From NCBI RefSeq assembly GCF_019279795.1, contig NC_056748.1, forward strand, positions 610,885,570-610,949,569: 64,000 nt of DNA, in the 5' to 3' direction. The notes under the pieces are model-generated. The model was not told the DNA's origin, did not search any database, and saw only the letters and a program-made list of their open reading frames with translations. Shown piece by piece: positions 46,241 through 57,110 of the stretch. The stretch's first letter is position 1; the number at the start of each line of letters is the position of its first letter. Both the position numbers and the translations under genes were made by a program. The stretch comes from Protopterus annectens. Its lineage: Eukaryota > Chordata > Ceratodontiformes > Protopteridae.

Positions 46241-48245
46241 ACCAGAGAGAGACATTACAGTGTTGTGGAACATTTTGAGACAGTTTCAAATGAAGGGAAT
46301 AGCGGTAAATTATGTACCAGCATATGAATTGGTTCAGCAATATCCATATTTATTAGGACATGATAAAATTAAGTATTTAGGAATATGGATTAAAAATTAC
46401 TCTGGTGTGGCACCTAAGGATATGTGGGAAGAGACTAAAAAGATAATACAAAAACTGAGAAAATGGAAGCTTTGTTATATGGATAGTAAGATACAAGCAG
46501 TCAAAATGTTTTAGTCCCATTAGTCATATAAGCAGGTCAGGCATATTTTTTTCAACCAGAGGAGAAGTTGTGGATCGCAATTAATAAAGAGCTGAAGGAC
46601 TTTATCTGGGAGGGGAAGGCGGCAAGAGTTAAGTGCAATAAGATTCTTCCAGTAGAACAGAGCGGATTGGGATTACCCAGTTTGAAGAGGTATTTCAGAT
46701 GTATACAGGTAAGGCTCTTATATGTATAGCACAAGCAGAAACGTATAATTCAAAGTGGAAAAGGATGATGTAGAATCAGGGGGGAAGCTGAAGAAACAAG
46801 GAGAGACTGGGATTTCGGATGCAGAACTTTAAGGAGAATAACTATAATCATACAGAATATTATATCCATAAAATAGCAGAAAGTATTCTAAGAACTAAGT
46901 CAACACAGGAATGGAGAAAGGAGATTCTGCCGATAAGGATGAATACAATTAGGGATATAGACAATAGGCAAGAGGTGACTGGAATTTATTGGAGAAAACT
47001 GGCAAAGGAACTAAGGTATTGGGAACAAATAACTAGAGATGGTAAGGTAATAAAATTGGAAGAGACCAAGAATTTATTTGGACTGCAGGTTAGAGATTGC
47101 CTTCCCTATCAAGGATTGATATCAAAATATAGACAAAGAGAAGTAAATAGAGGGGTCCTAAAGAAAAGACCAGCATTGGTAGAGTTTCTACTAGAATCTA
47201 GAACAGAAGCTGCCATTAAAAAAGATGTAATTAGTAGAGCATATAAAATATTGCATGATAACTATAAGAATCAATCAGAGAGGTTAGAAAGGATCAGAAG
47301 AGAGATTGAATAAGCAATTCACAAAGAAACAATGGAAGGATATATGTGTGTCTACCAAATAAGAAACAAAATCTAGAAGATTTAGGATGTTTGCTTGGAA
47401 ATGTTTACATAGATATTTTATACCCCAAATAGACTCCAGAGAATTTTTCCTCAGGTAGACAGCAAATGGTGGTGATGGTGTGATTGGGAAGAAAGAAATA
47501 CTTGGGAAATTATTTTCAGGGAGTGCGATGGGTTGGCGGATTTTAAAGATTCCCTGTGAGATGCACTGTCGGAGATGCTGGGTGGACGGATTAGTGTGGC
47601 AAATGAGATGATTTTTCTGAGTTATGATACAGAATCTGAATTCTGTAGACATGGTAAGGCCTTGCTGTGTCTGATTATGGTGGCTGCCAAAAAAGCAGTT
47701 ACTAGAAAATGGACATCAAAATCTAAACCAACTATATTAGAAGTAGTGAATATAGTAACAGAGGTAAAGCAACTGAAATTGAGATCTTTAGAAAAGGGTA
47801 GGCACAAACTACATAGGAAAAGTGGGAATTGTGGGAACATACAGAGGAGGAATGAGGTTTAAAAGAAGGCAGGACTTAATGTTTGAAAATGATTGGGTAG
47901 ATAATAAATTATGTATAATGTTTGCGACTAGGAGTGTCATTATAGTTTGTGATGTAAAATGCTTGCAACTAGGACTGTGTCAGTGTGGTTTGTTTTCATT
48001 TATATAAATATATAATTGTTTATAAGTGATAGTTTAATAAATATGTTTATTGTTTAAAAAAAGGGGTGCAGGAACTGAATAAATTTTGTAATGTTGCTTA
48101 GGTTATATGATGCGTAGCAATATATGTGAAGTATAATGTTTGTTAATGTTAATTTGTTAATGCAGTTTGATTACTTTTGTATAAATATAAATTTGCCTAT
48201 GTCACAACTGATAATTCAGTAAAGGTGTTTAAAAAATGCATTTTT

Positions 48246-48849
48246 GAAGGATAAGAAGTATAAAACTCAGATGTTTGGTATTTAATGGTTATCTTCAGTG
48301 ATTTACCAGAAAAAAAAAAAAAAACATTTTACAAAGACAGGGCAAAAGTATGAAGCAAAATCTGTAATGTTCTGCAACATCAAGGACATTTAAGATGGGG
48401 AGGCAGGTCTCCATGACTCTTCTCATTTGTTTCCTCCAAAACAAACGCCAATAATAATGCAGCCGTTATTCAGGCAGCCATCACAAGATGTGTTTTATAA
48501 TATTTATGTTCCCTAAAGTCATATGCATCATCGCATATGTCAGGGGTCAAAGACTAAAATGGTTGTGGAAACTGCTTGAGGACTAGAATACACAGCCAAA
48601 GATTACAGTGTACAAAACAAAAATAAGGGTTAGTACGGTTAGGAATGTACAGTAGTAGCTTCCTTCAGGCAGCATTACACTAGTTTGAAATTTGCTTGAT
48701 GTATTAGGGCCACAATTTTGACATTCCTGATGCAAGTAGTTGGAGGATGGATATGCAGTGCACTGTGGGGTTGCCACTTTCTTCTGTGACTGGTGTATTG
48801 CTCTCCATCTGTAAGGTGGACATTTCATTCTAAGTCCTTGCGCAAAAAG
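48246..48849. other. no gene seen
   Basis: Between LINE B6 and LINE A5. May hold 5' UTR of A5 in its last part. No domain-bearing frame. Confidence 0.4.
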
Positions 48850-48981
48850 TACACCCCATGACATACTCCATAACCCCCTTCCAAGGAGAGGCAAACAGGC
48901 AATGCCTTTTCACTCCCCTCCTTCACAGGCTGCCTCTTCCATTGCCTGAGCTGCAAGATGAACCCATGTTAGCTAGATTGT

Positions 48982-49512
48982 TTGACAAGGACATTTACCT
49001 GTATGCCACAGAGCCAGCTAAAAGATTGCTGCATGTTGGGGAAAGTACCATTCCCCCATTGCAGTAACTGCCTTTTCTCTGCAGAGCAGAAATTAACGCA
49101 CACACTCAGGTCACTCCACAACAAGTACAAATATGATTCTGTCATTGTCCATGTTGGTGTGAATGACCTGAGACGTACCTCCCTGGACTACATGAAAAGA
49201 GACATGGAGGAGCTCTCCGATCTTGTAGCCCAGGCAGGTATGACCCTAGCCCTGTGTAGTATCCTGCAATCACCCAGAATACCACAGTACAAGGACAAAA
49301 TGATTGACTTTAAAAATTGGCTAAGCTTCTGGTGTCATTCTAAGGGAATCCAGTATCTGTCTGCCTGGGATGACATGATCGACAGACCACGCTGCTTTGC
49401 TAGAGATGGCCTGCAGCTGTCACCCTTGGGATTCCGGATACTGGCAAAGGCACTTGCCACCCCTATAGTGCCTTTTTTAGGCAAGGTTCAAATGACAAAT
49501 TCATCACCGTAA
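48982..49512 (+). pseudogene. CR1-type ORF1 with SGNH/GDSL-esterase-like domain
   Basis: The frame encodes DSVIVHVGVNDLRRT near residue 51, the block III GxND motif of SGNH hydrolases, and later FARDGLQLSPLGFRILAKAL, the block V region whose family form is DGxHLS: the catalytic His is Gln here. The Ser block I should lie upstream, where a frameshift near 49000 separates 48858-49067 from this frame. CR1 ORF1 esterases are thought to bind membranes or nucleic acid. The upstream start is not resolved. Confidence 0.72.
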
Positions 49513-49529
49513 CAGATACAAGCAAGCAA

Positions 49530-50212
49530 AATCTGATTGTAATGCTACTCAGTGCTAGAAGTCTAAACCTCAAAATGAACTCACTTGACGCACTCCTTAA
49601 AATGGAGAACATTGACATCTTTGCAGTGACAGAGACCTGGTTCAAAGCTCCAGAGAGCACCCCTACATTACCAGGCTATAATTCATACCACACCTTTCGG
49701 CCACCAAACCCGGACCGAAACACTAAAGGTGGAGGCGTGTCCATATTCATTAAGGATATCTACACCTCCAAGCTAGTTGCTCAGCATAATGCAGCCGAGA
49801 TTATTCAAGTTCAACTAACTCTGGCCAAAACCGCAATCCAGATTGTAGCTTGCTACAAACCCCCACCATGCCCCAGGATTCCAACTCCTCTTTTGTGATA
49901 CACTGGAAAATATTAAGGTACAACCCAACACTCTAATAATGGGTGATTTCAACTACCCTACCATTAACTGGGAAAACCAACTCTTTTGCTCAACGTTTTC
50001 TGGAAATCAATTCCAATGCCTTGGATCAACTTATCCACACCCCCACCAGGGGTAGCAATATCCTACACCTGGTCATCACCAACATGGGTGACCAGTATTC
50101 TACACCAGAGGTCAAGCTCCTCGTTGGTCAGATCCGACCACAAGCTAATCACCCTAGGCATTCACATCCCGCTCCCACCCCACCTCCACCCCCATTAGGA
50201 AAACAACCATAA
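49530..50212 (+). pseudogene. CR1-like endonuclease (ORF2 N-terminus) in A5
   Basis: APE-type nuclease motifs in order: LLSARSLNLKMNSLD (Asn block), IDIFAVTETWF (Glu), GGGVSIFIKD, IVACYKPP, then after a frameshift near 49890 MGDFNYPTINW (Asp-Phe-Asn) at about 49938, and RSDHKLIT near 50130 in a third frame. All catalytic blocks are visible but lie in at least three frames. The protein would nick target DNA for target-primed reverse transcription. Confidence 0.78.
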
Positions 50213-50253
50213 AAAATTTCTCCAAAGCCAACTTCACGCTTCTTAAGAAAGAA

Positions 50254-52288
50254 GTGGCAAACTTGACACCCATGCAGATGGACAATAGAGGTACGACTGC
50301 TGAATCCTACACAAATGCACTTTATAAGCACTTACATGAGTGCATGGATCGTGCTATCCCTAACAGAACCAAGATGCTATCCTCCAAAAAAAGGAAGCCA
50401 ATCTGGTGGTCATCTGCCATAAATAAACTCTACAACAGAAGAAAGAAACTGTTGCAAAAAAAAAAAAAAAGAGTAAAATCCCATGATTGGAGGAACTCCC
50501 TGGTCAGCCTCAGTAAGAAGCTGAGATCCCTCATAAAATCCTCCAAAGCTAGTTATGAAAACAAAATCGCCATTGATTCTAAAGACAACTGCAAAGCATT
50601 CTCTAGCTATGTCAAGAATCTCAAAGGCAACACTCAGATCTGCTCTGAGTTACAGCACAATGACACTAAATATGCAGAACCAACTGATATTACCAACATC
50701 CTGGCAGATAGGTTCAGTGCTAACTTTACCACCCTGTCACCCCCTAAAGGGCCCATCTTTATACCAGAAGAATGCAAAGTTCCTGTAATCACGGCTGCAC
50801 AGTTAAAAACCTCACTCTCCAAAACCAAGAACACAGTATCCATTGGACCTGACAACATCCCAGGCTGCCTTCTACACAAACTACATGTTCAATCATAGCC
50901 TCACCTCAGGCTTTGTGCCCATTGAATGGTGCACCGCGATGGTTATCCCACTGCACAACGGGGGGGGGCCACAACAGACCCCGGGAACTACCGCCCCATT
51001 AGCCTGATGAGCCTGGTCTGCAAGGCCGTGGAACGTATCATCATGGAACTCATAAACAAAGACATTGGAGATCTCCAAACTCTGGACCCCACACAGTTCG
51101 GGTTTGTAAAAGGCAGATCATGTCTCCTAAACCTGATAGACTTCTTTGAAGTAGTCACCAAAGCCATAGATGAGGGTAAGGTGGTTCACACAGCCTATCT
51201 AGATCTCGCCAAGGCATTTGACACCATCCCCCACTCTGGAATTATAGATAAACTCACTAAACTACGTATAATTCCCTATGTCACAAGATGGGTTGCCAAC
51301 TGGCTTATTGACAGAGCCCACACTATGAAAGTAGCAGAATCCAAATCAGACTTCAGACCAGTGACAAGTGGAGTATGACAGGGTTCAGTCCTGGGCCCTC
51401 TCCTGTTTGGTATCTACTTCTCTGAGGTACAGGCTAACGCAGAAGGTCTTTTGCTAACTAAATTCACAGAGGACTGCAAACTAGGAGCCATAATCGAAAC
51501 TCCTAACGATGTGAACATCCTACAAAAGGGCCTCACTGAGACAGATGCCTGGTGTCAAAGCCATGGTCTCAAGCTCACTGCCAAAAAGTGCATTGTCGTC
51601 CCCTTTGGTAAAAATTCTGTAGCCATGAACTACCACATAGGTGGTAGTCTACTTAACACCAAAAGTGTGATGAGACCTTGGGACACAGGTGGACAGTAGT
51701 CTCTCCTTTGATAATCACATCGTCACAGTGGTCAGGAAATCCTTTTACGTGACACACCTCATTACAAAAGGTTTCTCATCTAGAAAAAAGAGGTCATTGT
51801 TCCCCTCTACTCATCACTCAGACCCATTATAGAGTACAACTCCCCTTTTGGTATGTACCTCACAAGACATCTACAGCAACTGGAAAGGCCACAAAAATAC
51901 CTCACAAAGAGGATTACTGGCCTCAACCAGATGCCTTAGGCAGACCATCTCAAAAAACTCCAGCTTTACTCTGTCGCATATCTCTGCCTAATTCTATGCT
52001 ATGTCAAACCCAGAGCTGTTGGACATGCTCCACTTAAAGAAATCCCAATCCCTCCGAGCTACACGCTCTAGGGACCTAAATCTTGTCACCACAATAAACG
52101 GAACATGCTGGAGGGATAGATTCCTATCCCAGAGACTTTCCATACTCTGGAACAGACTACCTATCTATGTCAAACGGAGCTCCTCATTAGCACTCTTCAA
52201 GAAGAATCTTGATGATTGGATGGGTAATAGGAAATTCACCCCGGGGGTCACTTCTGTGGTTCTGCTTGACAGGGGCACAGGAAAATAA
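50254..52288 (+). pseudogene. CR1-like linker and reverse transcriptase (ORF2) in A5
   Basis: The linker (50254-50898) is long and open. The RT continues in 50926-51378 with NYRPISLMSLVCKAVERI, GFVKGRSCLLNL, DLAKAFDTIPH and TSGV, then a TGA replaces the Pro codon of VPQGS at 51376. The catalytic loop near 51455 reads FTED instead of FADD, so two residues of the box are changed. The last frame (52001-52288) keeps the natural C-terminus (LLDRGTGK). Confidence 0.8.
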
Positions 52289-52378
52289 TTTTCTTGGGTG
52301 GTGAAAGCCAGAGTACCTTTTTGGCTAGGCTTGTATAGGCCCTAGGGCCAATAGCCTAGTACCTACCTATCAACATGC

Positions 52379-53739
52379 ATGTGAAATTCCAATAAAATGC
52401 ATCAAAGGACTACGGTCACTTGCAGTGTTGTCACTAAATTAACTGACCAGTGGAAGTATATTTAATGCCAGGGGAAGGGTTGTTATAACGAGTGGTATTG
52501 TTGGTCAGAGCTGCAAGAAGCACCAAAACCTGACAGTTGACTTTTTTTTTTTGTATAAGCTGATATTTCATAGGAGAGAGACTGTACAACCAGAAAGAGT
52601 CTGAGAATTGCAGATTGGCAGTGATTGGGAAGGGTAAGAATTTTGCTATATCAGGACTGTGTTTGTGGCATCCTACCTAGAAATATAGAGATGACAAACT
52701 GTTGGCATTAAGAGCTGTGTGTCAAACATCTGTGGCAGCACTTAGGGACAGGAATCACCAGTATCGGATATAACTTCACGATTTGGAAGTCAAGTAATGG
52801 GAATACTGCTAGTGTCTAAAATTAACTGTGATGAGCTTACGCGTTTCTTCTTAGCAACTTACAGTCCCAGTTATCATTTTTCCACTTCTGTGCAGCCTGA
52901 CCTAATCTCCCTCAGACTTACTCTGCCAGGGATGGGGTAGATGAGGATCCATAAGATTTCCCAGGTCCAGGCGTCATTCTGTGCCATGGAGGGTTTTACT
53001 TATTATATTGGCTAGCTTCACCCCCCCCCCCCCATGATCCAAAGGGGCTATTCTCTGTTTTGGGTCACACACCCTCAGCATGCCTAGCCTTCTCCAAGAA
53101 TCGTATGTGGGTAATGCCCATACGACCTCTCCTCCCCAGATTAGGCTTGCCGATCCTCCCTGCCACTCCATGAATCACATGAACCACTAATCAAACTCTT
53201 GTCACCTAGGCCTTAGTAAGGGTTTAATGTTCTACACACCTGCAATAGCAGCATTCCACAATTATCTTGTATAATACTGGAGTGGTCCTATGTTTTACTT
53301 CAAGATTCCAATCACAGTGTCATTAGACGGGGTCTTACATTGAATGCAAACTCTATGGGCAGCCTTGAGGCATAATAAATAGTTTTGCACATAAATTGAA
53401 ACTGAAAATTGTAAAGATACATTTAATTAGAAATGAGATTTTAACCTTTAAAAACCAGACTCATTTCTTATCAAAATAAAATCTAATATTGCCTTCTCTA
53501 AGAAAAAAAAATCTAGGTTGTTCTTAAAGCTATGCATGGCTCTCATTATTTTCTTTTTTAATAATATTTCCATGTTTGCATGAAACATCAATTTATCAGT
53601 TAACATTCCCATCAGTGAGGGTTGGGAGGTTGAATCTTTGTTAACTGGTTCTAAAATCATCCTTCAGTCAGAAGAAATTAGTACTACTAGCTCAATAGAA
53701 TGCATTGTGGGCTGTAACAGCTCAGTGGTCTAAAACTTT
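52379..53739. other. no gene seen
   Basis: Contains a C-run of 13 near 53021-53033 and a GC-richer stretch (52860-53180) with short self-complementary words around 53095-53130. No domain or SINE head could be assigned. Confidence 0.4.
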
Positions 53740-53920
53740 GTTATGTACTTACCATAACTTTAGATGTATGGGATCCATCTCGCCTACATTCTGTACAGAT
53801 GGGTTCGGAGCTGATCCTCGGCTCCGACTCGGCACGCTATACTATAGAACGAAGTCTCTTATTGGCTGAGCCTCCTCATATCCCAGGATGCCCCACTACT
53901 GCTTCCCCAGATCTTGTTTG
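53740..53920 (-). repeat. DIRS right inverted terminal repeat
   Basis: Bases 53763-53920 are the reverse complement of 59864-60023. A further 23 bases (53740-53762) extend this ITR past the other one, matching the unequal ITR lengths described for DIRS elements. Confidence 0.92.
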
Positions 53921-54057
53921 TCCACACACATGCACACACACATAGACTGTTGTTATAAGATTGCCAGGTGTTTCAAGAGAGGAAAAAACAGTTGTATACG
54001 GACCGTTCGGTCTCTTCTGGCCTCCAAGGCAGGGGGGAGGAGGGTGGGTTATTAGGA

Positions 54058-54156
54058 ATGTAGGCGAGATGGATCCCATACATCTAAAGTTATGGTAAGT
54101 ACATAACTAAAAGATGTAATGTGATCCTATCTCGCCTACATTCTGTACAGATGGGA
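54058..54156 (-). repeat. DIRS internal complementary region
   Basis: Two abutting parts: 54058-54107 is the reverse complement of the right terminus (53740-53789), and 54113-54156 is the reverse complement of the left terminus (59980-60023). Five bases (taaaa) separate them. It thus reproduces the junction of the two element ends in inverted form, as required by the DIRS circularisation model. It lies just past the recombinase stop. Confidence 0.92.
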
Positions 54157-54187
54157 CAGTGTCCCTAGCACCTAATTCCTGGGTGGC

Positions 54188-55350
54188 TCATTGGAAAACG
54201 GTCCAGAGAACCGTGGAACCGAAGGAAGCTCGGCCCCTGGATGCCACATCCAATTTGTAGTGAGAGATAAAGGTATGTAGAGAAGACCACGTAGCAGCTG
54301 CACAGATGTCATTAATAGAGAGCTTGGAATGAAACGCTGCCGAAGTGGACATAGCCCTAGTAGAATGAGCTTTCACAGGAATTGTAAGCTCTTTATTTGA
54401 AATGCGATAAATATGACTGATACAGTCTCTGATCCACTTGGCAATAGTGACTTTCGTGATGGCTTTGCCCAATTTATTGTCTGAAAAAGACACAAAAAGT
54501 TGATCTGATTTTCGTGCTTGTTGTGTTCTATCCAAATAGAAACGTAATTGTCTGTGCACATCTAAGGTGTGAAATGTATACTCAGCTCTGTCTGTATACT
54601 TAGGGGAAAAAAATGGTAATTCCAGAGATTGTTGCAAGCAAAATTTAGAACAAACCTTAGGTATAAAGGAAGGGTTTGGTCTTAGAGAAACTCTATCCTT
54701 GTGAAAAATCAGGTGTGGATTGATGCATAAGGCTTGAAGTTCTGAAACTCACCTGGCTGATGTGATAGCAACTAGAAGGGCAGTCTTCCAAGAAAGAAAT
54801 TTCAAGTCACAGGTTGCTGCCGGCTCGAAGGGGGGTGCAGTTAATGTGCCTAACACTACGTTAAGGTCCCACGGTGGTGCAGGATGCGATATAGGTGGCC
54901 TAAGAAGCCAAGCTCCTTTAATAAAGGCTTTGCACAACTTATTGCTCATTAAAGGTGGTTCTGCGTTCTCATGAAAATTGGAAATAGCCGCCAATTGAAC
55001 TTTGATGGTGGACACCGAACAACCCTGGTTGAACAGGGAGGTTAAAAACTTCAGAACCTCTGACACAAAAGCTGTCATAGGGTCTAATCCTCGGAGTTGA
55101 GCCCAAATAGCAAACCTCTTCCATTTACTGCTATACATCTTTTTTGTAGAGGACTTGTGGGCCGAGGACAAAATATGCATAACCTCAGGGTCGAAAGAAT
55201 GGCTCCTAACTATGGTCGGAAGAGAAGTGGCCAAGCTGCTAGCTTCAATGAATTTAGGGACTGATGGAGCTGTCCTGACTGATGAATCAGAAGGTCCGGA
55301 ACTTGGTCCAGGAACTAAGGACCGTCCAATGCATACTGGCGAAGAAAGGG
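54188..55350 (-). pseudogene. DIRS tyrosine recombinase, one in-frame stop
   Basis: The frame is open from upstream of 55350 to 54752 and again from 54748 to 54188, same phase, split by one TGA at 54751-54749. The N-terminal core-binding part includes STKKMYSSKWKRFAIWAQ and ends at LLVAITSAR. After the stop, VSELQAL continues. In tyrosine recombinases the residue before xSEL is the first catalytic Arg, so the stop appears to replace that codon, and TGA is what a CpG transition of CGA gives. The second catalytic box (AHSTRAM, H-x-x-R) and the nucleophile region (HTFISHYKLD) are intact. The open frame overlaps the end of ORF2, and the recombinase start was not fixed. Confidence 0.85.
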
Positions 55351-57024
55351 GAACCATACTTGACGAGGCCAGTATGGGGCGATTAGAATAATTTTGCTTT
55401 TCAAGTGAATCGCCTTCTGAACCACCTTGGGGATAAGTGGAACCGGAGGAAAGGCGTATAGCAGACCTGGGGGCCAAGCTTGGACTAGAGCATCCTTGGG
55501 GGTCTCCCCCGGAGCTGGAATGAGAGAGAAGAACTGCTGGCATTTTGCATTGAGGGGAGTTGCAAAAAGATCGCAACATGGGATTCCCCATCTCATGCAA
55601 ATCTGTGTTACCAGTTTGTGATTCAAGGACCATTCGTGTGGGGAGAGAATAGTCCTGCTCAGTCTGTCGGCTATCATATTGGATGTCCCCGAAATGTCTG
55701 TTGCCACTAGAAAGCATTTGGTAGCAATCGCCCAATCCCATACCTTCATGGCCTCTCTGCAAAGGGGGTAAGATCTGGTCCCTCCTTGCTTGTTCAAGTA
55801 CCAGACTGCCGACATGTTGTTGGACTGAATGGCAATCGTCCCCTGGGGAAGGTGGTCGTGTAGTGCTTGCAACGTTAGAAGCACCGCCCTCATTTCCAGG
55901 ATATTGATGTGGAGAAGATTCTTGTCGGAGTGCCACGTGCCTTGGACCGACCTGTCCAGATAATGTCCCCCCCACCCTGTCTGGGAGGCGTCCGTAGTCA
56001 ACGTGGCTGAGGGGGATGGGGGAACGAAGGGTCGCCCCTGATCCAGGTTGGAGGAATGAAGCCACCAACGAAGATCCTGCTTGCACGTCTCTGTTACCAA
56101 TATGTGGTGACTGAGGGGGAGGTCTTGATAAGACCACTGGGCTAAGAGGAGCCACTGGAGTATCCTCATATGTAACCTTACAAAAGGAACGAGAAGAATG
56201 GTGGATGACATGGAACCCAACAGCTGCAGAACCATTCTCGCTGGAGCTCGACGTCTGAGGAGTAACGCCCACACCTGAGACTGCAATGTTGCTATCCTTT
56301 CCACAGGAAGATAGACTCGCATCTGCCTTGAGTCTATTTCTGCACCTATAAACAGAATACGCTGTGATGGCCGCAATACGGATTTTGTCCAATTGAAGGT
56401 GATTCCTAAGGAGCTGCCTAGGGAGGTAGTGGCAGCTAGAGTTCTTAAGAGTAGATGCCTTGAGGTGGCAGTTAGGAGCCAGTCTAGGTATGGAAACACC
56501 TGGAATCCTAGACTTCTCAGGTGAGCAGTCACCACTGCCAAACATTTGGTGAACACCCTGGGGGCTGTGGTGAGACCAAATGGCAGTGCACAGAACTGGA
56601 AATGACTGTCCCCTAGGCTGAAGCGCAAGTGTTTCCTCAACGCCTGATTTACCAGAATGTGATAATAGGCGTCCTTGAGATCTATGGAGCACATCCAAAC
56701 ACCCTTCTCCAGAAGGGGGAGAATGGTTTGCAAGGTGACCATCCGGAATTTGGACTTTTTCACTGATCGGTTTAATTTGCTGAGATCAAAAATGGGCCTC
56801 AAGTCCCCAGTCTTTTTTGGTACCAAAAAGAATCTCGAGTAAGTCCCTGATCCGGTCTGATTTGCGGGGACAGGTTGGATGACTCCTTTTTGAAGCAGCT
56901 TTGAAATTTCGATGGCTGCCATATCCCGTTGACTGGGTGGCAGGTCCGGGATTCTTTGGGATGGTGGGGGGGGGGTTGAAAGAAGGGAATGGTGTAACCT
57001 CCGGCGATGATTCGGAGCACCCAT
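55315..57024 (-). CDS. DIRS ORF2: reverse transcriptase, RNase H, methyltransferase-like domain
   Basis: 569 codons, uninterrupted. An in-frame TAA at about 57066-57064 precedes the Met at 57024, so this is the likely start, 87 bases after the ORF1 stop. RT (about 30-260): FFLVPKKTGDLRPIFDLSKL, CSIDLKDAYYHI (motif A), ALPFGLTTAPRVF (motif B), PYLDWLLTA (motif C, where the family has YLDD followed by W). RNase H (about 350-470): LTTDASQTGWGG, INILEMRAV, IQSNNMSAVWYLNKQGGT, IADRLSR. The third acidic site is Asn (AAC from GAC at a CpG). C-terminal block from CDLFATPLNA to ILIAPYWPRQVWF corresponds to the Dam-like methyltransferase-type region of DIRS pol. The two active-site changes predict an inactive enzyme. 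Confidence 0.9.
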   Translation of the reverse strand: MGAPNHRRRLHHSLLSTPPPPSQRIPDLPPSQRDMAAIEISKLLQKGVIQPVPANQTGSGTYSRFFLVPKKTGDLRPIFDLSKLNRSVKKSKFRMVTLQTILPLLEKGVWMCSIDLKDAYYHILVNQALRKHLRFSLGDSHFQFCALPFGLTTAPRVFTKCLAVVTAHLRSLGFQVFPYLDWLLTATSRHLLLRTLAATTSLGSSLGITFNWTKSVLRPSQRILFIGAEIDSRQMRVYLPVERIATLQSQVWALLLRRRAPARMVLQLLGSMSSTILLVPFVRLHMRILQWLLLAQWSYQDLPLSHHILVTETCKQDLRWWLHSSNLDQGRPFVPPSPSATLTTDASQTGWGGHYLDRSVQGTWHSDKNLLHINILEMRAVLLTLQALHDHLPQGTIAIQSNNMSAVWYLNKQGGTRSYPLCREAMKVWDWAIATKCFLVATDISGTSNMIADRLSRTILSPHEWSLNHKLVTQICMRWGIPCCDLFATPLNAKCQQFFSLIPAPGETPKDALVQAWPPGLLYAFPPVPLIPKVVQKAIHLKSKIILIAPYWPRQVWFPFLRQYALDGP

Positions 57025-57110
57025 TGGTCTGGGTGATACTTTCCCAGGCCTTTAGGTGCCTCGGAAAATGACCCCCGACTGGCTCCGGAGCTGCACAGTC
57101 GGGCACTCCT

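Larger units (their letters stand above)
43905..47810 (+). pseudogene. L1/Tx1-like ORF2 of B6
   Basis: The endonuclease starts near 43905 (FSNVNGLADTK-like) and passes LQETHLEG near 44000 and an ISDH-type end near 44560. The linker (44635-44877) and RT follow. The frame 45333-46091 shows ASYRPISVLNHDYKVF, DIDQCGFVEWRRT, VGLNAEKAFDRVSRDFM, RGTRQGCRLSPLLFALYFEPLAKKI and LALFSDIIL. At the catalytic loop other family members read FADDII, so one Asp codon is missing. SINE S3 follows directly. The long frame 46819-47313 and 47575-47862 give the C-terminal half. Confidence 0.8.
41525..48245 (+). mobile_element. L1/Tx1-like LINE copy B6, near full length
   Basis: Longest family-B copy. Order: 5' UTR with an AAGATGGCTGC box at 41548, ORF1 (41680-42500), a long inter-ORF region (about 42500-43905), ORF2 endonuclease (43905-44570), linker, RT (45300-46260, split by SINE S3), thumb and C-terminal part to about 47800, and 3' UTR to the tail gataattcagtaaaggtg near 48225. 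The copy is inactive, with many frame breaks in both ORFs. Confidence 0.82.
48850..52378 (+). mobile_element. CR1-like LINE copy A5, longest of its family
   Basis: Includes the end of ORF1 (esterase-like), a complete span of endonuclease, linker, RT, and the 3' tail (agcctagtacctacctatca) near 52378. ORF2 is broken by several stops and shifts, but all domains can be followed in order. The esterase-like ORF1 supports placement in the CR1 group. Confidence 0.88.

Noticed and set aside
53740-54107. Short inverted repeat that could be a MITE or hairpin element
   Set aside because: It is explained by the DIRS right terminus and its internal complementary region.
55400-56698. Long minus-strand open frame overlapping the DIRS RT region in another phase
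   Set aside because: Its sequence over this part is the shadow of the RT/RNase H frame (no domain, Ser/Pro-rich). Only its downstream end, beyond about 55350, carries recombinase motifs.
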